Assembly (NCBI GenBank): GCA_013822345.1 | Contig: PNKH01000004.1 | Span: 1 to 64,000, forward strand | Origin: Isosphaera sp. | GTDB taxonomy: Bacteria; Planctomycetota; Planctomycetia; Gemmatales; Gemmataceae | DNA length: 64,000 nt | Direction: 5' to 3' | Shown here: positions 35,266 through 45,083 of the stretch, piece after piece | Layout of the letters: the number at the start of each line of letters is the position of its first letter | Position numbering within the stretch: the first letter of the stretch is position 1 | Program-made: the position numbers and the translations under genes | Notes under the pieces: generated by a model | Told to the model about the DNA's origin: nothing | The model's input: the letters and a program-made list of their open reading frames with translations, nothing else | Database searches by the model: none

Positions 35266-36180
35266 TCAGTAGTCCCGCTCCCCGATCTTCTCCAGCGCCT
35301 CCTTGAACGCGGCGGCCGTCTGGTACCGCTCGTGCGGCTCCTTTCCGACCGACTTCCGCAGGACGGCGGCCAGCTCGTCGTCGACCTTCGGGTTCAGGTC
35401 CTGGGGGTCGCGGGCGGGGGTGTTCAGCCGCCGGCGGAACGTCTCCTCGCTCGACGGCGACCGCTCCCACGGGAGCTGCCCGGTGAAGATCTCGAACGCC
35501 GTCACCCCGAGGGCGAACAGGTCGATCCGGTGGTCGGTCGGCTTCCGCTTGATCAGCTCCGGGGCGAGGATGTCGGCCGTCCCGGTCCGGTTCCCGCCGG
35601 TGGTGAACGCCGGGGTGTACGGGACGGTCAGCCCGAAGTCGATCAGCTTCAGCACCCCCTCGGCGTCGACCATCACGTTCCGCGGGCACAGGTCCCGGTG
35701 CAGCCACTTGTTGTCGTGCAGGTACTGGACGGCGTCGCACAGCTGGGTCATGAACCGCACCCGGTTGCCGACCAGCTGCGGGCTGCGGGTGTCGATCAGG
35801 ACGTTCAGCCCGTTCCCCTGCACCCACTCCATCACCAGGTACGGCTCGCCCTTGGTCGTCACCCCGTGCTCGTACCCGCGGACGATGTTGTCGTGCCGCA
35901 GGGCCATCACCACCTCGCCCTCGCTCGGCTTCTTCAGCCCCTGGAACCGGGCCTCGAACTTCCGCGTCTTCTCCTTGTCCATGATCTTCAGGCAGACGGT
36001 CCGGCCGAGCTCCCGGTCGTACGCCCGGTACACCTTCGACATGCTCCCCGGGCCGCCCTGCCCGCTCAGCTCGAACCGCTTCTCGACGTTCGCCCGCTTC
36101 AGCCCGCGCCTCGGGGTGCCGGCGGACGTCCCGCCGCCGCCCTTCTTCTTGCCGCCGAACAGGAAGTCGAACAGGCCCAC
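35266..36180 (-). CDS. serine/threonine protein kinase (Hanks type)
   Basis: A 304-residue soluble kinase with no transmembrane or sensor domain. A glycine-rich loop lies at about 40-50 (GQGGPGSMSKV), the ATP lysine is K65 in VCLKIM, the catalytic loop HRDLCPRN is at 161-168, DFG is at 181-183, and APEL with RIDLFALG follow. A Gly/Lys-rich N-terminal tail (GGKKKGGGG) may mediate membrane or nucleic-acid contact. The start is GTG with GAGG 6 bases upstream. Targets are unknown. The neighbouring accD (92 bases upstream, same strand) may be co-transcribed. Confidence 0.9.
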   Translation of the reverse strand: MGLFDFLFGGKKKGGGGTSAGTPRRGLKRANVEKRFELSGQGGPGSMSKVYRAYDRELGRTVCLKIMDKEKTRKFEARFQGLKKPSEGEVVMALRHDNIVRGYEHGVTTKGEPYLVMEWVQGNGLNVLIDTRSPQLVGNRVRFMTQLCDAVQYLHDNKWLHRDLCPRNVMVDAEGVLKLIDFGLTVPYTPAFTTGGNRTGTADILAPELIKRKPTDHRIDLFALGVTAFEIFTGQLPWERSPSSEETFRRRLNTPARDPQDLNPKVDDELAAVLRKSVGKEPHERYQTAAAFKEALEKIGERDY

Positions 36181-36272
36181 GGGAACCTCGGCCGAGGTCG
36201 GCGGAACGGGGTTCGGACAGCCAGGTGCTGATGACAGGATACGCCACGGGCGGCGGGCCGACCGGGTTTCGG

Positions 36273-37100
36273 TCAGCCGAGCCGGCAGTAGTCGATCACC
36301 CGGGCGACCTCGGTCCGCAGGTCCTTCCGCGGGACGATCCGGTCGACGAACCCGTGGGCCAGCAGGAACTCGCTCGTCTGGAACCCGTCCGGCAGGTCGA
36401 TCCGGATGGTGTTCTTGATCGTCCGCCGGCCGGCGAACCCGACCATCGCCCCCGGCTCGGCGAGGGTGATGTCGCCCTGCAGGGCCCAGCTCGCCGCCAC
36501 CCCGCCCATCGTCGGGTTGGTCAGGATGCACACGTACAGCCCGCCGGCCGAGTCGTACCGGGCCAGCGCCGCCGACACCTTCGCCATCTGCATCAGCGAC
36601 AGGATCCCCTCCTGCATCCGGGCCCCGCCGCCGCTGCCGCTGACGAAGATCAGCGGCCGCCGCAGCTCGGTCGCCCGCTCCGCCGCCCGGGCCAGCTTCT
36701 CCCCGACCACGCTCCCCATGCTCCCGGCCATGAACGCGAAGTCGGTGATCCCGAGCACCACCCCGCGGCCGCGGATGAACCCCTGGCCGGTGACCGCCGC
36801 GTCCGGCATCCCGGTCTTGCTCTGCTCCTCCTTCAGCCGCTGGTGGTACGGGACGCGGTCGACGAACCCGAGCGGGTCGCACGGCTGGAGGCCGGCGTCC
36901 CACTCCTCGAACGTCCCCTCGTCGAGGAGCTGGGCGACCCGGTCGCGGGCCGGCATGGCGAAGTGGTGGTCGCACTCCGGGCAGACGTGGTGTCGGGCCT
37001 CGACCTCCTTCTTGTAGACCGTGGCCTTGCACTGCGGGCACCGGACCCACAGCCCCTCCGGCACGCCCCTCCTCGGCCGCTCGGTCGTCATCTGTTCCAT
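36273..37100 (-). CDS. accD: acetyl-CoA carboxylase carboxyltransferase subunit beta
   Basis: A 275-residue subunit that transfers carboxyl from biotin to acetyl-CoA to form malonyl-CoA, the first step of fatty-acid synthesis. The N-terminal zinc ribbon has Cys at 21, 24, 40 and 43 (CPQC and CPEC). The crotonase-like core includes [20 protein letters not shown] and [15 protein letters not shown] codons at 37100 and 37091 are both possible. No accA is adjacent. It follows pgk after 114 bases holding a G-rich imperfect palindrome. Confidence 0.95.
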   Translation of the reverse strand: MEQMTTERPRRGVPEGLWVRCPQCKATVYKKEVEARHHVCPECDHHFAMPARDRVAQLLDEGTFEEWDAGLQPCDPLGFVDRVPYHQRLKEEQSKTGMPDAAVTGQGFIRGRGVVLGITDFAFMAGSMGSVVGEKLARAAERATELRRPLIFVSGSGGGARMQEGILSLMQMAKVSAALARYDSAGGLYVCILTNPTMGGVAASWALQGDITLAEPGAMVGFAGRRTIKNTIRIDLPDGFQTSEFLLAHGFVDRIVPRKDLRTEVARVIDYCRLG

Positions 37101-37207
37101 CGGGTGTCGGGGGTCGGGTGTGTCGGGTATCGGACGGACCGACGGGGCCGGGTGAGACGGGCGAATCGTCCGACACGATACCCGACGCCCGATCCCCGGT
37201 ATACCCG
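37100..37207. repeat. PAL-L imperfect palindrome of TCGGGT units
   Basis: TCGGGTGTCGGG-like units on the left and GATACCCGAC-like units on the right pair imperfectly. The best part is GTCGGGTATCG with CGATACCCGAC. It starts about 7 bases after the pgk stop and reaches the accD start. Confidence 0.5.
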
Positions 37208-37214
37208 ATTCCTC

Positions 37215-38420
37215 CTATCGGTCGTCGATCTGGGCCAGGCTCCGGAACGGCTTCCCCTCGACGTAGGCGAGGAACGCCCCCCCGCCGGTCGAGACGTGGG
37301 TCATCTTGTCCGCGTACCCGAACTGCTCGACCGCCTCCGCCGTCTCGCCGCCGCCGACCACCGTGACCGCCGCCGAGGTGGCCATCGCCTCGGCGACCTC
37401 CTTGGTGCCGCGGGCGAACGCCGGCTGCTCGAACCACCCGACCGGGCCGTTCCAGATGACCGTCCCGGCCGTCCGGATCTCGGCGGCGAACAGCGCGACC
37501 GTCTTCGGGCCGATGTCCACCCCCGCGTACCCGGCCGGGATGGCGCCGTCGCACACCCGGGTCTGGGCCAGGTCGTCGGAATTGGCGGCGACCGAGTCGA
37601 CCGGCAGGACGATCTTGCCGCCGACCTCGCCGAGCAGCGGCCGGGCGGCCGTCACCTCCTCGTCGGCCACCGGGGTCGCCCCGACATCGACCCCGCGGGC
37701 TTTCAGGAAGGTGTACGTCATCTTCCCGCCGACGAGCAGCTTGTCCACCTTCGACAGCAGCACCCGGATGAACGCGATCTTGTCCGACACCTTGGCCCCG
37801 CCCATGATGCCGATCATCGGCCGCCTCGGGTTCGCCATCAGCCCGTCGATGATCTCGAGTTCCCGGGCGACCAGGGTGCCGACGGCCCGCGGCTTGCCGG
37901 CCGCCTTCAGGGTGGCGGGGACGGCGACCATGCTGGCGTCGTGGTCGTTGTGGCAGGTGCCGAAGGCGTCGTTGACGTACGCGTCCCCGAGGTCCGCGAT
38001 CGCCTGGGCGAAGGCCGCGTCGTTCTTCTGCTCGCGGGGGTCGAAGCGGAGGTTCTCGAGCAGGAGCACGTCGCCGGGCTTCATCGCCGCGACCGCGGCG
38101 GCGGCCGCCGGCCCGACCACCTCGCCCGCGGCCTTCTTGACCGGCCGGCCGAGGAGTTCGCCGAACCGCTCGGCGACGCGGTCCGTGGTGAGGAGCTTGC
38201 GCTCCTCGGCCGTCGCCTTCTCGGGCCGGCCGAGGTGGGTCATGGCGACGACGGCGGCGCCGGCGTCGAGGAGCCTGCGGACGGTCGGCAGGGCCCCGCG
38301 GACGCGGCGGTCGTTCTTGACCGCACCGGTCTTCTTGTCGAGCGGGACGTTAAAGTCGACCCGGACGAGGACCCGCTTGCCGGCCAGGTCGCCGAGGTCG
38401 TCGAGCGTCGTCTTCGGCAC
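37215..38420 (-). CDS. pgk: phosphoglycerate kinase
   Basis: A 401-residue glycolytic enzyme that makes ATP from 1,3-bisphosphoglycerate. The N-terminal VRVDFNVPL, the MTHLGRPE segment, GGAKVSDKI and the C-terminal GGGETAEAVEQFG loop are all family hallmarks. The start is a GTG at 38420 with a GAGGGG-type site. It lies downstream of gapA on the same strand, so successive steps of glycolysis are adjacent, separated by a PAL-D palindrome. Confidence 0.95.
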   Translation of the reverse strand: MPKTTLDDLGDLAGKRVLVRVDFNVPLDKKTGAVKNDRRVRGALPTVRRLLDAGAAVVAMTHLGRPEKATAEERKLLTTDRVAERFGELLGRPVKKAAGEVVGPAAAAAVAAMKPGDVLLLENLRFDPREQKNDAAFAQAIADLGDAYVNDAFGTCHNDHDASMVAVPATLKAAGKPRAVGTLVARELEIIDGLMANPRRPMIGIMGGAKVSDKIAFIRVLLSKVDKLLVGGKMTYTFLKARGVDVGATPVADEEVTAARPLLGEVGGKIVLPVDSVAANSDDLAQTRVCDGAIPAGYAGVDIGPKTVALFAAEIRTAGTVIWNGPVGWFEQPAFARGTKEVAEAMATSAAVTVVGGGETAEAVEQFGYADKMTHVSTGGGAFLAYVEGKPFRSLAQIDDR

Positions 38421-38458
38421 CCTACCCCTCCCGTTCGTCCAGCGTGTCGAGCCAGGTC

Positions 38459-38569
38459 CGCCCGGGGTTGGCACCCCGGTCTATTCCCTCCCCACCCCTT
38501 CGGGGTTCAAGGCCGTCTTCAGCCCCGAAGGGGCGGCCAGGGAATAGACCGGGGTGTGAACCCCGGGCG
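38459..38569. repeat. PAL-D palindrome copy 1 between gapA and pgk
   Basis: Arms 38459-38489 and 38539-38569 pair except for a 2 by 2 internal mismatch and contain CACCCCGGTCTATTCCCT. The loop contains CCCCTTCGGGG (38495-38505) and GCCCCGAAGGGGC (38522-38534), which can pair with each other. A direct repeat GCGAACCCCGGGCGG follows to 38585. It ends 16 bases from the gapA stop. Confidence 0.85.
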
Positions 38570-38585
38570 GGCGAACCCCGGGCGG

Positions 38586-39683
<1,098 letters not shown>

Positions 39684-39788
39684 TTACGGTACGAGTCCGG
39701 GCGGCGGATTCCAACCCACCCCTTGCCCCGCCGCCCGCGGCGTGCGACAACTGTGTATTCCCCCACCCGTTGCGCCCGGAGGTCCGCC

Positions 39789-41069
39789 GTGTCCCGCCTC
39801 TCCCGCCGCCAGTTCCTCCACACCACCGCCGCCGGCGGGGCCCTCCTCGCCCTCCCGGCGAGCACCTACCGGGCGGCCGTGCTCGCCCAGGACAAGCCGT
39901 CGGACAGGATCCGCATCGGGTGCGTCGGGGTCGGCGGCCAGGGCCGCGGGAACATGAACGCCCACCTGAAGAACGTGGTGGCGGTGTGCGAGGTGGACGC
40001 CGACCGGCTGGCGGCCGCGGCCGCGGCGGTGGAGAAGGGCGGGAACAAGCCGCAGGCGTTCGCCGACCACCGGAAGATGCTGGAGATGAAGGACCTGGAC
40101 GCGGTCGTGATCAGCACCCCGGACCACTGGCACGCCCAGATCACGGTCGACGCCTGCACCGCCGGCAAGGACGTGTACTGCGAGAAGCCGCTGACCCTGA
40201 CGGTGGCCGAGGGGCGGGCGATGGTGAAGGCCGCCCGGGCGAACAAGCGGGTGGTGCAGACCGGCAGTCAGCAGCGGTCCGGGAAGGAGTTCCGCCAGGC
40301 GTGCGAGCTGGTCCGGAACGGGGCGATCGGGAAGGTGCGGGAGGTGAAGGTCGGGCTGCCGGGGCCGAACTTCAAGGGGCCGGCGGTGGCTGACAGCGAG
40401 CCGCCGAAGAACCTCGACTACGACCGGTGGCTCGGGCCGGCGCCGCTGCGGCCGTTCAACGAGAAGCGGGTCCACTACCTGTTCCGGTTCTTCTGGGACT
40501 ACAGCGGCGGGCAGATGACGAACTGGGGGGCGCACCACCTGGACATCGCCCAGTGGGGCCTGGGGATGGACGACGCCGGGCCGGAGGTGGTCGTGGGGGT
40601 GGGGACGTTCAACAAGGACAAGTGGTTCGAGACCCCGGAGTCGGCGAAGATCGAGTACACGTACCCGGGCGGGGTGCCGGTCCGGTGCAGCCTCGGGAGC
40701 GGCGGCTACCCCGGCGGGACGACGTTCGAGGGCGACAAGGGGACGGTGCACGTCAACCGCGGGAAGATCGAGGTGGTCCTGAACGGGGAGAAGGTGGCGG
40801 ACCCGTACAAGCTGCCGACCGGGGAGGTGAAGCTGTACGTGTCGCCGGGGCACGCGGCGGACTGGCTGGCGTGCATCAAGGCGCGGAAGAACCCGGTCTG
40901 CGACGTGGAGATCGGGCACCGCAGCGCGACGGTGTGCCACCTCGGGAACATCGCGGTCCGGACCGGGCGGAAGATCACCTGGGACGCGGCGAAGGAGGAG
41001 ATCATCGGGGACAAGGAGGCGAACGAGATGCTGTCGCGGCCGTATCGCAAGCCCTGGACGCTGGGGTAA
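39789..41069 (+). CDS. Tat-exported Gfo/Idh/MocA oxidoreductase
   Basis: A 426-residue protein. The twin-arginine signal SRLSRRQFLHTTAAGGALL is followed by an NAD(P)-binding Rossmann domain (IRIGCVGVGGQGRG) and the EKPLTLT motif of the Gfo/Idh/MocA family. These enzymes oxidise or reduce sugars and related polyols, and glycoside-cleaving roles are known for some. The exported form is greatly expanded in planctomycetes. The start is GTG with GGAGG 6 bases upstream. No sugar-specific neighbour allows the substrate to be named. Confidence 0.9.
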   Translation: MSRLSRRQFLHTTAAGGALLALPASTYRAAVLAQDKPSDRIRIGCVGVGGQGRGNMNAHLKNVVAVCEVDADRLAAAAAAVEKGGNKPQAFADHRKMLEMKDLDAVVISTPDHWHAQITVDACTAGKDVYCEKPLTLTVAEGRAMVKAARANKRVVQTGSQQRSGKEFRQACELVRNGAIGKVREVKVGLPGPNFKGPAVADSEPPKNLDYDRWLGPAPLRPFNEKRVHYLFRFFWDYSGGQMTNWGAHHLDIAQWGLGMDDAGPEVVVGVGTFNKDKWFETPESAKIEYTYPGGVPVRCSLGSGGYPGGTTFEGDKGTVHVNRGKIEVVLNGEKVADPYKLPTGEVKLYVSPGHAADWLACIKARKNPVCDVEIGHRSATVCHLGNIAVRTGRKITWDAAKEEIIGDKEANEMLSRPYRKPWTLG

Positions 41070-41083
41070 CGCCCCGGGGCCGC

Positions 41084-41116
41084 GGCCCGCTACGGCCGGC
41101 CCGGCCGTAGCGGGCC
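41084..41116. repeat. perfect 16-bp-arm hairpin after the oxidoreductase gene
   Basis: Arms 41084-41099 and 41101-41116 flank a single C (arm GGCCCGCTACGGCCGG). It lies 15 bases after the stop on the plus strand and just before a PAL-A element. Confidence 0.8.
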
Positions 41117-41126
41117 GGCCGGGTTC

Positions 41127-41200
41127 CGGGCGAACCGCGACCGTCAGGGAGCGGGTGTCGGAGGCGCAACACCCGCTCCCTGACGGTCGCGGTTCGCCCG
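41127..41200. repeat. PAL-A palindrome copy 2, perfect 32-bp arms
   Basis: Arms 41127-41158 and 41169-41200 pair perfectly around 10 bases; the left arm contains CGACCGTCAGGGAGCGGG. It lies between the convergent oxidoreductase and WD40 genes. Relative to copy 1, C to A in the left arm is matched by G to T in the right arm. Confidence 0.9.
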
Positions 41201-41226
41201 GCCCTTCATGCCCGGGGCGCGGCCCG

Positions 41227-42327
41227 CTATGGCCGGACCGGCTCGTCCGACTCGGCGGAGAACGTGCGGAGCACCTTGCCGTCGGCCAGCGACACCAGCT
41301 GCACCCCGTTGCACCCGACGAGCAGGGTCTTGCCGCCGGGGGTGAACGCGAACCGCACCGGGTCGGTCTCCGGGCGGAACCTGGTCCCGGTGAACCGGGC
41401 GTAGACGGTGCGGAACCCGCCGTCCTCGAACGCGAACCGCCGCACCTCCTTGCCGGACTCCCGGTCCCACACCACCACCTCGCCGCTCGCCTGGTCGCCG
41501 GCCGCCAGGAACCGGCCGTCCGGGCTGAAGAACGGGTGCGCCCGCCCCTTGGTCTTCGTCTCGGCCGACCGCAGCTCCTTCCACGCCCGGTCCCAGACCT
41601 TCACCGCCCCGCCCGGGTGTCCGGTGGCCGCCTGCGCGCCGTCCGGGCTCACCGCCACGGTGTACACCGGGTCGGTGAGCTTCGCGCTCTCGGCCGCCGG
41701 CCGGCCCTCGGCGGGGTCGTACCGGACGAGGTAGAACTCCTGGAAGTTGACGATCCGCGCGCCGGCGAGTTGCTTGCCGTCGGGGGTGAAGGCGAACCCG
41801 AACCCGCGCGGGAAGCCCTTCCCGTCGGCCACCACCTTGTCCCCGGCGAGGTCGCGGACCTCGACCCGGCCGGAGACCCCGACGGCGAGCTGCTTGCCGT
41901 CCGGGCTGAGGGCGAACGCGGCCCCGGAGCGGGTGTCGTAGACGCGGGGCCGGGCGTCCGGGTCGAGGCCGCGGACGAACACCTTGTCGTCGTCCACGCT
42001 ATCGCCGGGCGTGTAGACGCGGCCCCAGACGACCGACTTGTTGTCCGGGCCGAACGCGAGTTTCAGGACGTCCCCGTGGGTCGGGATGGTGGCGACGAGG
42101 GCGCCGGTGTCGGCGTCCCAGACGCGGACGGCCCCGTTCTTCGCTCCGCCCGCCCCCGGCCCCATGCCGTTGAACCCGGCGGCGACCAACTTCCCGTCGG
42201 CCGAGGCGGCGACCGCCATGGCCGACCGCCCGGCGTCTTTCGGGCGTGGGATGGTGAACGTCTTCGGGGACCAGTCCTCGGCCGGCACCGGGGCCGCGAG
42301 GACGAGGGCCAACAGTGCGGGGGGCAT
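41227..42327 (-). CDS. secreted WD40-like repeat protein
   Basis: A 366-residue protein with a signal peptide (MPPALLALVLAAPVPA) and about seven propeller blades. Repeats include DAGRSAMAVAASADGKLVAA, VRVWDADTGALVATIPTHG and VAVSPDGAQAATGHPGGAVK. Function is unknown; such propellers usually mediate protein binding. AGGAG lies 8 bases before the ATG. It follows the P-II gene by 65 bases on the same strand and may be the last gene of the fhcA operon, or independent. Confidence 0.75.
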   Translation of the reverse strand: MPPALLALVLAAPVPAEDWSPKTFTIPRPKDAGRSAMAVAASADGKLVAAGFNGMGPGAGGAKNGAVRVWDADTGALVATIPTHGDVLKLAFGPDNKSVVWGRVYTPGDSVDDDKVFVRGLDPDARPRVYDTRSGAAFALSPDGKQLAVGVSGRVEVRDLAGDKVVADGKGFPRGFGFAFTPDGKQLAGARIVNFQEFYLVRYDPAEGRPAAESAKLTDPVYTVAVSPDGAQAATGHPGGAVKVWDRAWKELRSAETKTKGRAHPFFSPDGRFLAAGDQASGEVVVWDRESGKEVRRFAFEDGGFRTVYARFTGTRFRPETDPVRFAFTPGGKTLLVGCNGVQLVSLADGKVLRTFSAESDEPVRP

Positions 42328-42392
42328 GGGGCGGACTCCTGGGACGGGGGTCATTGTCGGCCGCGGCCCGCCGGCGGCCACCGGGTGGGGCC

Positions 42393-42740
42393 TCAGATCG
42401 CCTCCGGGCCGCGCTCGCCGGTCCGGATGCGGATGCAGTCCTCGAGCGGCAGGATGAAGATCTTCCCGTCGCCGATCCGGCCCTCCGGGCCGGTCCGGGC
42501 GGCGGCGATGATGGCGTTCACCGTCGGCTCGACGAAGTCCTCGTTGACGGCGATCTGGAGCTGCACCTTCCGCAGCATGTTGACGGTCAGCTCGTGCCCG
42601 CGGTACACCTCGGTGTGCCCCTTCTGCCGGCCGAACCCGAGGACGTCGACGATGGTCAGGCGGAACACCTCGACGGTGTTCAGCGCCTCCTTCACGGCGT
42701 CCAGCTTGTTCGGCTGGATGATGGCCAGGATCAGCTTCAT
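42393..42740 (-). CDS. P-II family signal-transduction protein
   Basis: A 115-residue trimeric regulator type. The N-terminus MKLILAIIQPNKLDAVKEAL, the T-loop GFGRQKGHTEVYRGHEL, and the C-terminal GPEGRIGDGKIFILPLEDCI with RIRTGERG are typical. P-II proteins bind ATP/ADP and 2-oxoglutarate and report nitrogen and energy status. Position 51, the uridylylated tyrosine in Escherichia coli GlnB, is Leu here; Tyr46 is kept. Its ATG overlaps the stop of the metallophosphatase gene (ATGA). No amtB or glnA is adjacent, so GlnB and GlnK cannot be distinguished. Confidence 0.9.
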   Translation of the reverse strand: MKLILAIIQPNKLDAVKEALNTVEVFRLTIVDVLGFGRQKGHTEVYRGHELTVNMLRKVQLQIAVNEDFVEPTVNAIIAAARTGPEGRIGDGKIFILPLEDCIRIRTGERGPEAI

Positions 42741-43357
42741 GACGGCACCCGCCGCGGCTCCAGCACCCACCGGTCGGTGTCCACGACCGCGAACGCCCCG
42801 GCGAACAGCGGGGCCACCACCACAAGATACCGCCGCCCCGGCTCGAACGTCAGGGGGCTGGTGCCGTCCCACCCGACCGGGCCGGCGTCGGACAGCGCCA
42901 GCCAGCGGTGGAAGTGGCCGAGCAGGCAGACCCGGTGCGGGACGGCGGCGAAGCTGCGGGCGGCCCGCCCGGCGTCCTCCGGCCGGCCGCCGAACGCCCA
43001 CAGGTCGCCGACGCTCTCCGGGTCCAGGAACGGTTCGACGTGACTGAAGTGGCACCCGCCGAGTTCGAGCCGCGGCCGCATCGTCGCCAGGTACGCCAGC
43101 GTCTCGGCCGGGAACCTGGCCCGGGCCTCGTCCCCCACGTCGCGGCACAGCCCGTGGTCGTGGTTCCCCCACACCCCGACCGCCCCGGACCGCTCCAGCA
43201 GCGCCGCGACGCCGGCCGCGTCCTCCCACGCCCCGTGCAGGTCGGACGTGTCGCCGAGCGAGACGGTCGCGTCCACCCCGTCCGCCCGCAGGGCGGCGAG
43301 CGCGGCGGCGAGTTTGTCCACGTCGTCGTGGATGTCGGTCACGACCCCGATCCGCAT
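42737..43357 (-). CDS. calcineurin-like metallophosphatase
   Basis: A 206-residue phosphoesterase. Metal-ligand motifs are TDIH at 7-10, GDTSD at 35-39, GNHDH at 64-68, and a late GHFHRW. This is the order of the YfcE/MPE fold. A small unit of this kind could act on phosphodiesters or phosphoproteins; the substrate is not known. The start lies inside the end of fhcA (19-base overlap) and its stop overlaps the P-II start, so all three are translated from one message. Confidence 0.85.
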   Translation of the reverse strand: MRIGVVTDIHDDVDKLAAALAALRADGVDATVSLGDTSDLHGAWEDAAGVAALLERSGAVGVWGNHDHGLCRDVGDEARARFPAETLAYLATMRPRLELGGCHFSHVEPFLDPESVGDLWAFGGRPEDAGRAARSFAAVPHRVCLLGHFHRWLALSDAGPVGWDGTSPLTFEPGRRYLVVVAPLFAGAFAVVDTDRWVLEPRRVPS

Positions 43358-44997
43358 GGCACCACCGCCTCGCCGTGGGTCAGGTACTCGTCCCCGACCG
43401 GGTAGTTCTCGAACCCGAGCGAGTACGCCGACTCGAACCACTCCCGGATGTGCGGCAGCGCCCCGGTGTCGTACTCCGGCCGGGCGACCAGCGCCGGGCC
43501 GAACGGGGCCAAGCGGATCTCGCCGTTCTCGACCACCAGCTGCCCCGCCTTGAACACGTACCGCGGCAGCTCGAACATCGCCCTACGGTCCGCGTTCGGC
43601 GTGTAGACGGTCACGTCCGCGTCCGCCCCGACGCCGAGGTGGCCCTTGTGCGCAAGCCCGAGCATCCGGGCCGGCCCGGCCCGCGTCACGATGGCGATCT
43701 CGTTCAGCGTGTACTCGCGGTCGAGGTCCGGCAGGGTACACCAGTCCTTGAGCTTCGCCGGCACCCGCTTCAGCACCTCCCGGCGGTAGTCCCGGCTCAT
43801 CAGCAGCGCGCAGATCTCCGGGTACGCGAGGAACGACCCGCCGTTCGGGTGGTCGGTGCTCATCCCGACCCGCCACGGGTCCGTCACGAGCAGGTACCAC
43901 TCCAGCCCGATCGCCCACTGCAGCGCGTGGACCAGGCTCTTCTCCTTGTACTCGATCGGGACGATCCCGCACCCGCCCTCGCACTCGGTGTCGCCGTTGA
44001 ACCACTTCCGCCCGGTGACGCGGTGGAGGAAGTAGCCCAGCGGGCCGTCCCCGGTCATCGACGTGGTGTCCCCGAACAGCACCTGACCGACGTCGACGGT
44101 GGCGTCCCGGTGGCCGTTCACCCAGTCGGCGAGGTCGGGCACCCGCGACCGGAACGTGTCCTGGTCGTCCGGCCCGCCGCCGTAGCTGTGGAACTGGACG
44201 TGGGTGAAGTGCGCCCGGTGGCCGCCGGCCGCCTTCATCGTCTCGAGCGTGGTCGCCCAGTTCCCGGGCATGCCGAGGCGGTTGCAGTGGACGTGGACCG
44301 GGTGCGGCAGCCGCAGCTCGTCCGCCACCCGCGCCACCGCCGCGACGATCTGCCGGCCGGTCACCCCGAACCCGGGGACCACGTCGTCGAGCCCGGCCAT
44401 GCCGTTGCGGCCCTGCTTCCACGCCTCGACCCCGCCGGGGTTCACCAGCTTCAGGGCGTACCCGCGGGTGGCGTGCAGGAGCCACCCGCAGAACGCCCGG
44501 ACGCGGTCGTGCTCGCCGCGGCCGAGCTGGTCCATCAGGTAGTGGTTGTTCCCGACGAGGACGAAGAACCCCTTGTCGATGACCGGGGTGTCGTGGAACT
44601 CCTCGTGGGTGTGCCTGGCCCCGAGCGGCGGGATGGCGGCGTCGAAGACGGTGGTGTACCCGAGGCCGGCGTACAGGTACCCGGTGGCGAACGTGGTCGG
44701 GGTGCTGCCGAGGGTGCCGGAGCGGAGCAGGGCGGTGCGGCGGAACGGGTGCGGCCGGCGGTCTTCCGGGCGGAGCTTGCGGGCGACGTTCACCTTCGGC
44801 CCGGCGATGTGGGCGTGCATGTCGACGCCGCCGGGCATCACCACCAACCCGGACAGGTCGTACACGCGGTCGGGAACCGCGTCGGGGTCGGGCGCGGCGA
44901 CCACCTTCCCGCCGCGGACCCAGAGGTCCTTCACCCGGCCGTCGACGCCGTTCGCCGGGTCGTGGACGGTGCCGCCGGCCAGCTTGAGGAGCGCCAT
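43339..44997 (-). CDS. fhcA: formyltransferase/hydrolase complex subunit A (FhcA/FwdA-like)
   Basis: A 552-residue amidohydrolase-fold protein. The metal motif HAHIAG starts at H61, K183 in GYALKLVNPGG matches the carboxylated lysine, and later motifs include HVHCNRLGMPGNW, HFTHVQFHSY and STDHPNGGSF. These are hallmarks of formylmethanofuran dehydrogenase subunit A and its bacterial relative FhcA, which works in tetrahydromethanopterin-linked C1 oxidation. It is the first gene of an overlapping three-gene set. The partner subunits fhcB, fhcC and fhcD are not in the window. Confidence 0.9.
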   Translation of the reverse strand: MALLKLAGGTVHDPANGVDGRVKDLWVRGGKVVAAPDPDAVPDRVYDLSGLVVMPGGVDMHAHIAGPKVNVARKLRPEDRRPHPFRRTALLRSGTLGSTPTTFATGYLYAGLGYTTVFDAAIPPLGARHTHEEFHDTPVIDKGFFVLVGNNHYLMDQLGRGEHDRVRAFCGWLLHATRGYALKLVNPGGVEAWKQGRNGMAGLDDVVPGFGVTGRQIVAAVARVADELRLPHPVHVHCNRLGMPGNWATTLETMKAAGGHRAHFTHVQFHSYGGGPDDQDTFRSRVPDLADWVNGHRDATVDVGQVLFGDTTSMTGDGPLGYFLHRVTGRKWFNGDTECEGGCGIVPIEYKEKSLVHALQWAIGLEWYLLVTDPWRVGMSTDHPNGGSFLAYPEICALLMSRDYRREVLKRVPAKLKDWCTLPDLDREYTLNEIAIVTRAGPARMLGLAHKGHLGVGADADVTVYTPNADRRAMFELPRYVFKAGQLVVENGEIRLAPFGPALVARPEYDTGALPHIREWFESAYSLGFENYPVGDEYLTHGEAVVPCGSGS

Positions 44998-45010
44998 GCG
45001 GCGATTGTAC

Positions 45011-45071
45011 GTCCGAGCCGGAAGCGTGAGGACGGAAGCGGAGACCCGTCGCTCACGCTTCCGGCTCGGAC
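45011..45071. repeat. PAL-F palindrome with one-base deletion in one arm
   Basis: Right arm 45046-45071 is an exact PAL-F arm. The left arm, from 45011 (GTCCGAGCCGGAAGCGTGAG), lacks one C, and the pairing otherwise holds. It begins 13 bases after the stop of the Pro-rich secreted gene. Confidence 0.8.
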
Positions 45072-45083
45072 ACCGGGCCTGCG

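Noticed and set aside
42741-43229. Longer reading frame in front of the P-II gene
   Set aside because: The frame is a shadow of the metallophosphatase gene. The conserved P-II N-terminus MKLILAIIQP starts at 42740.
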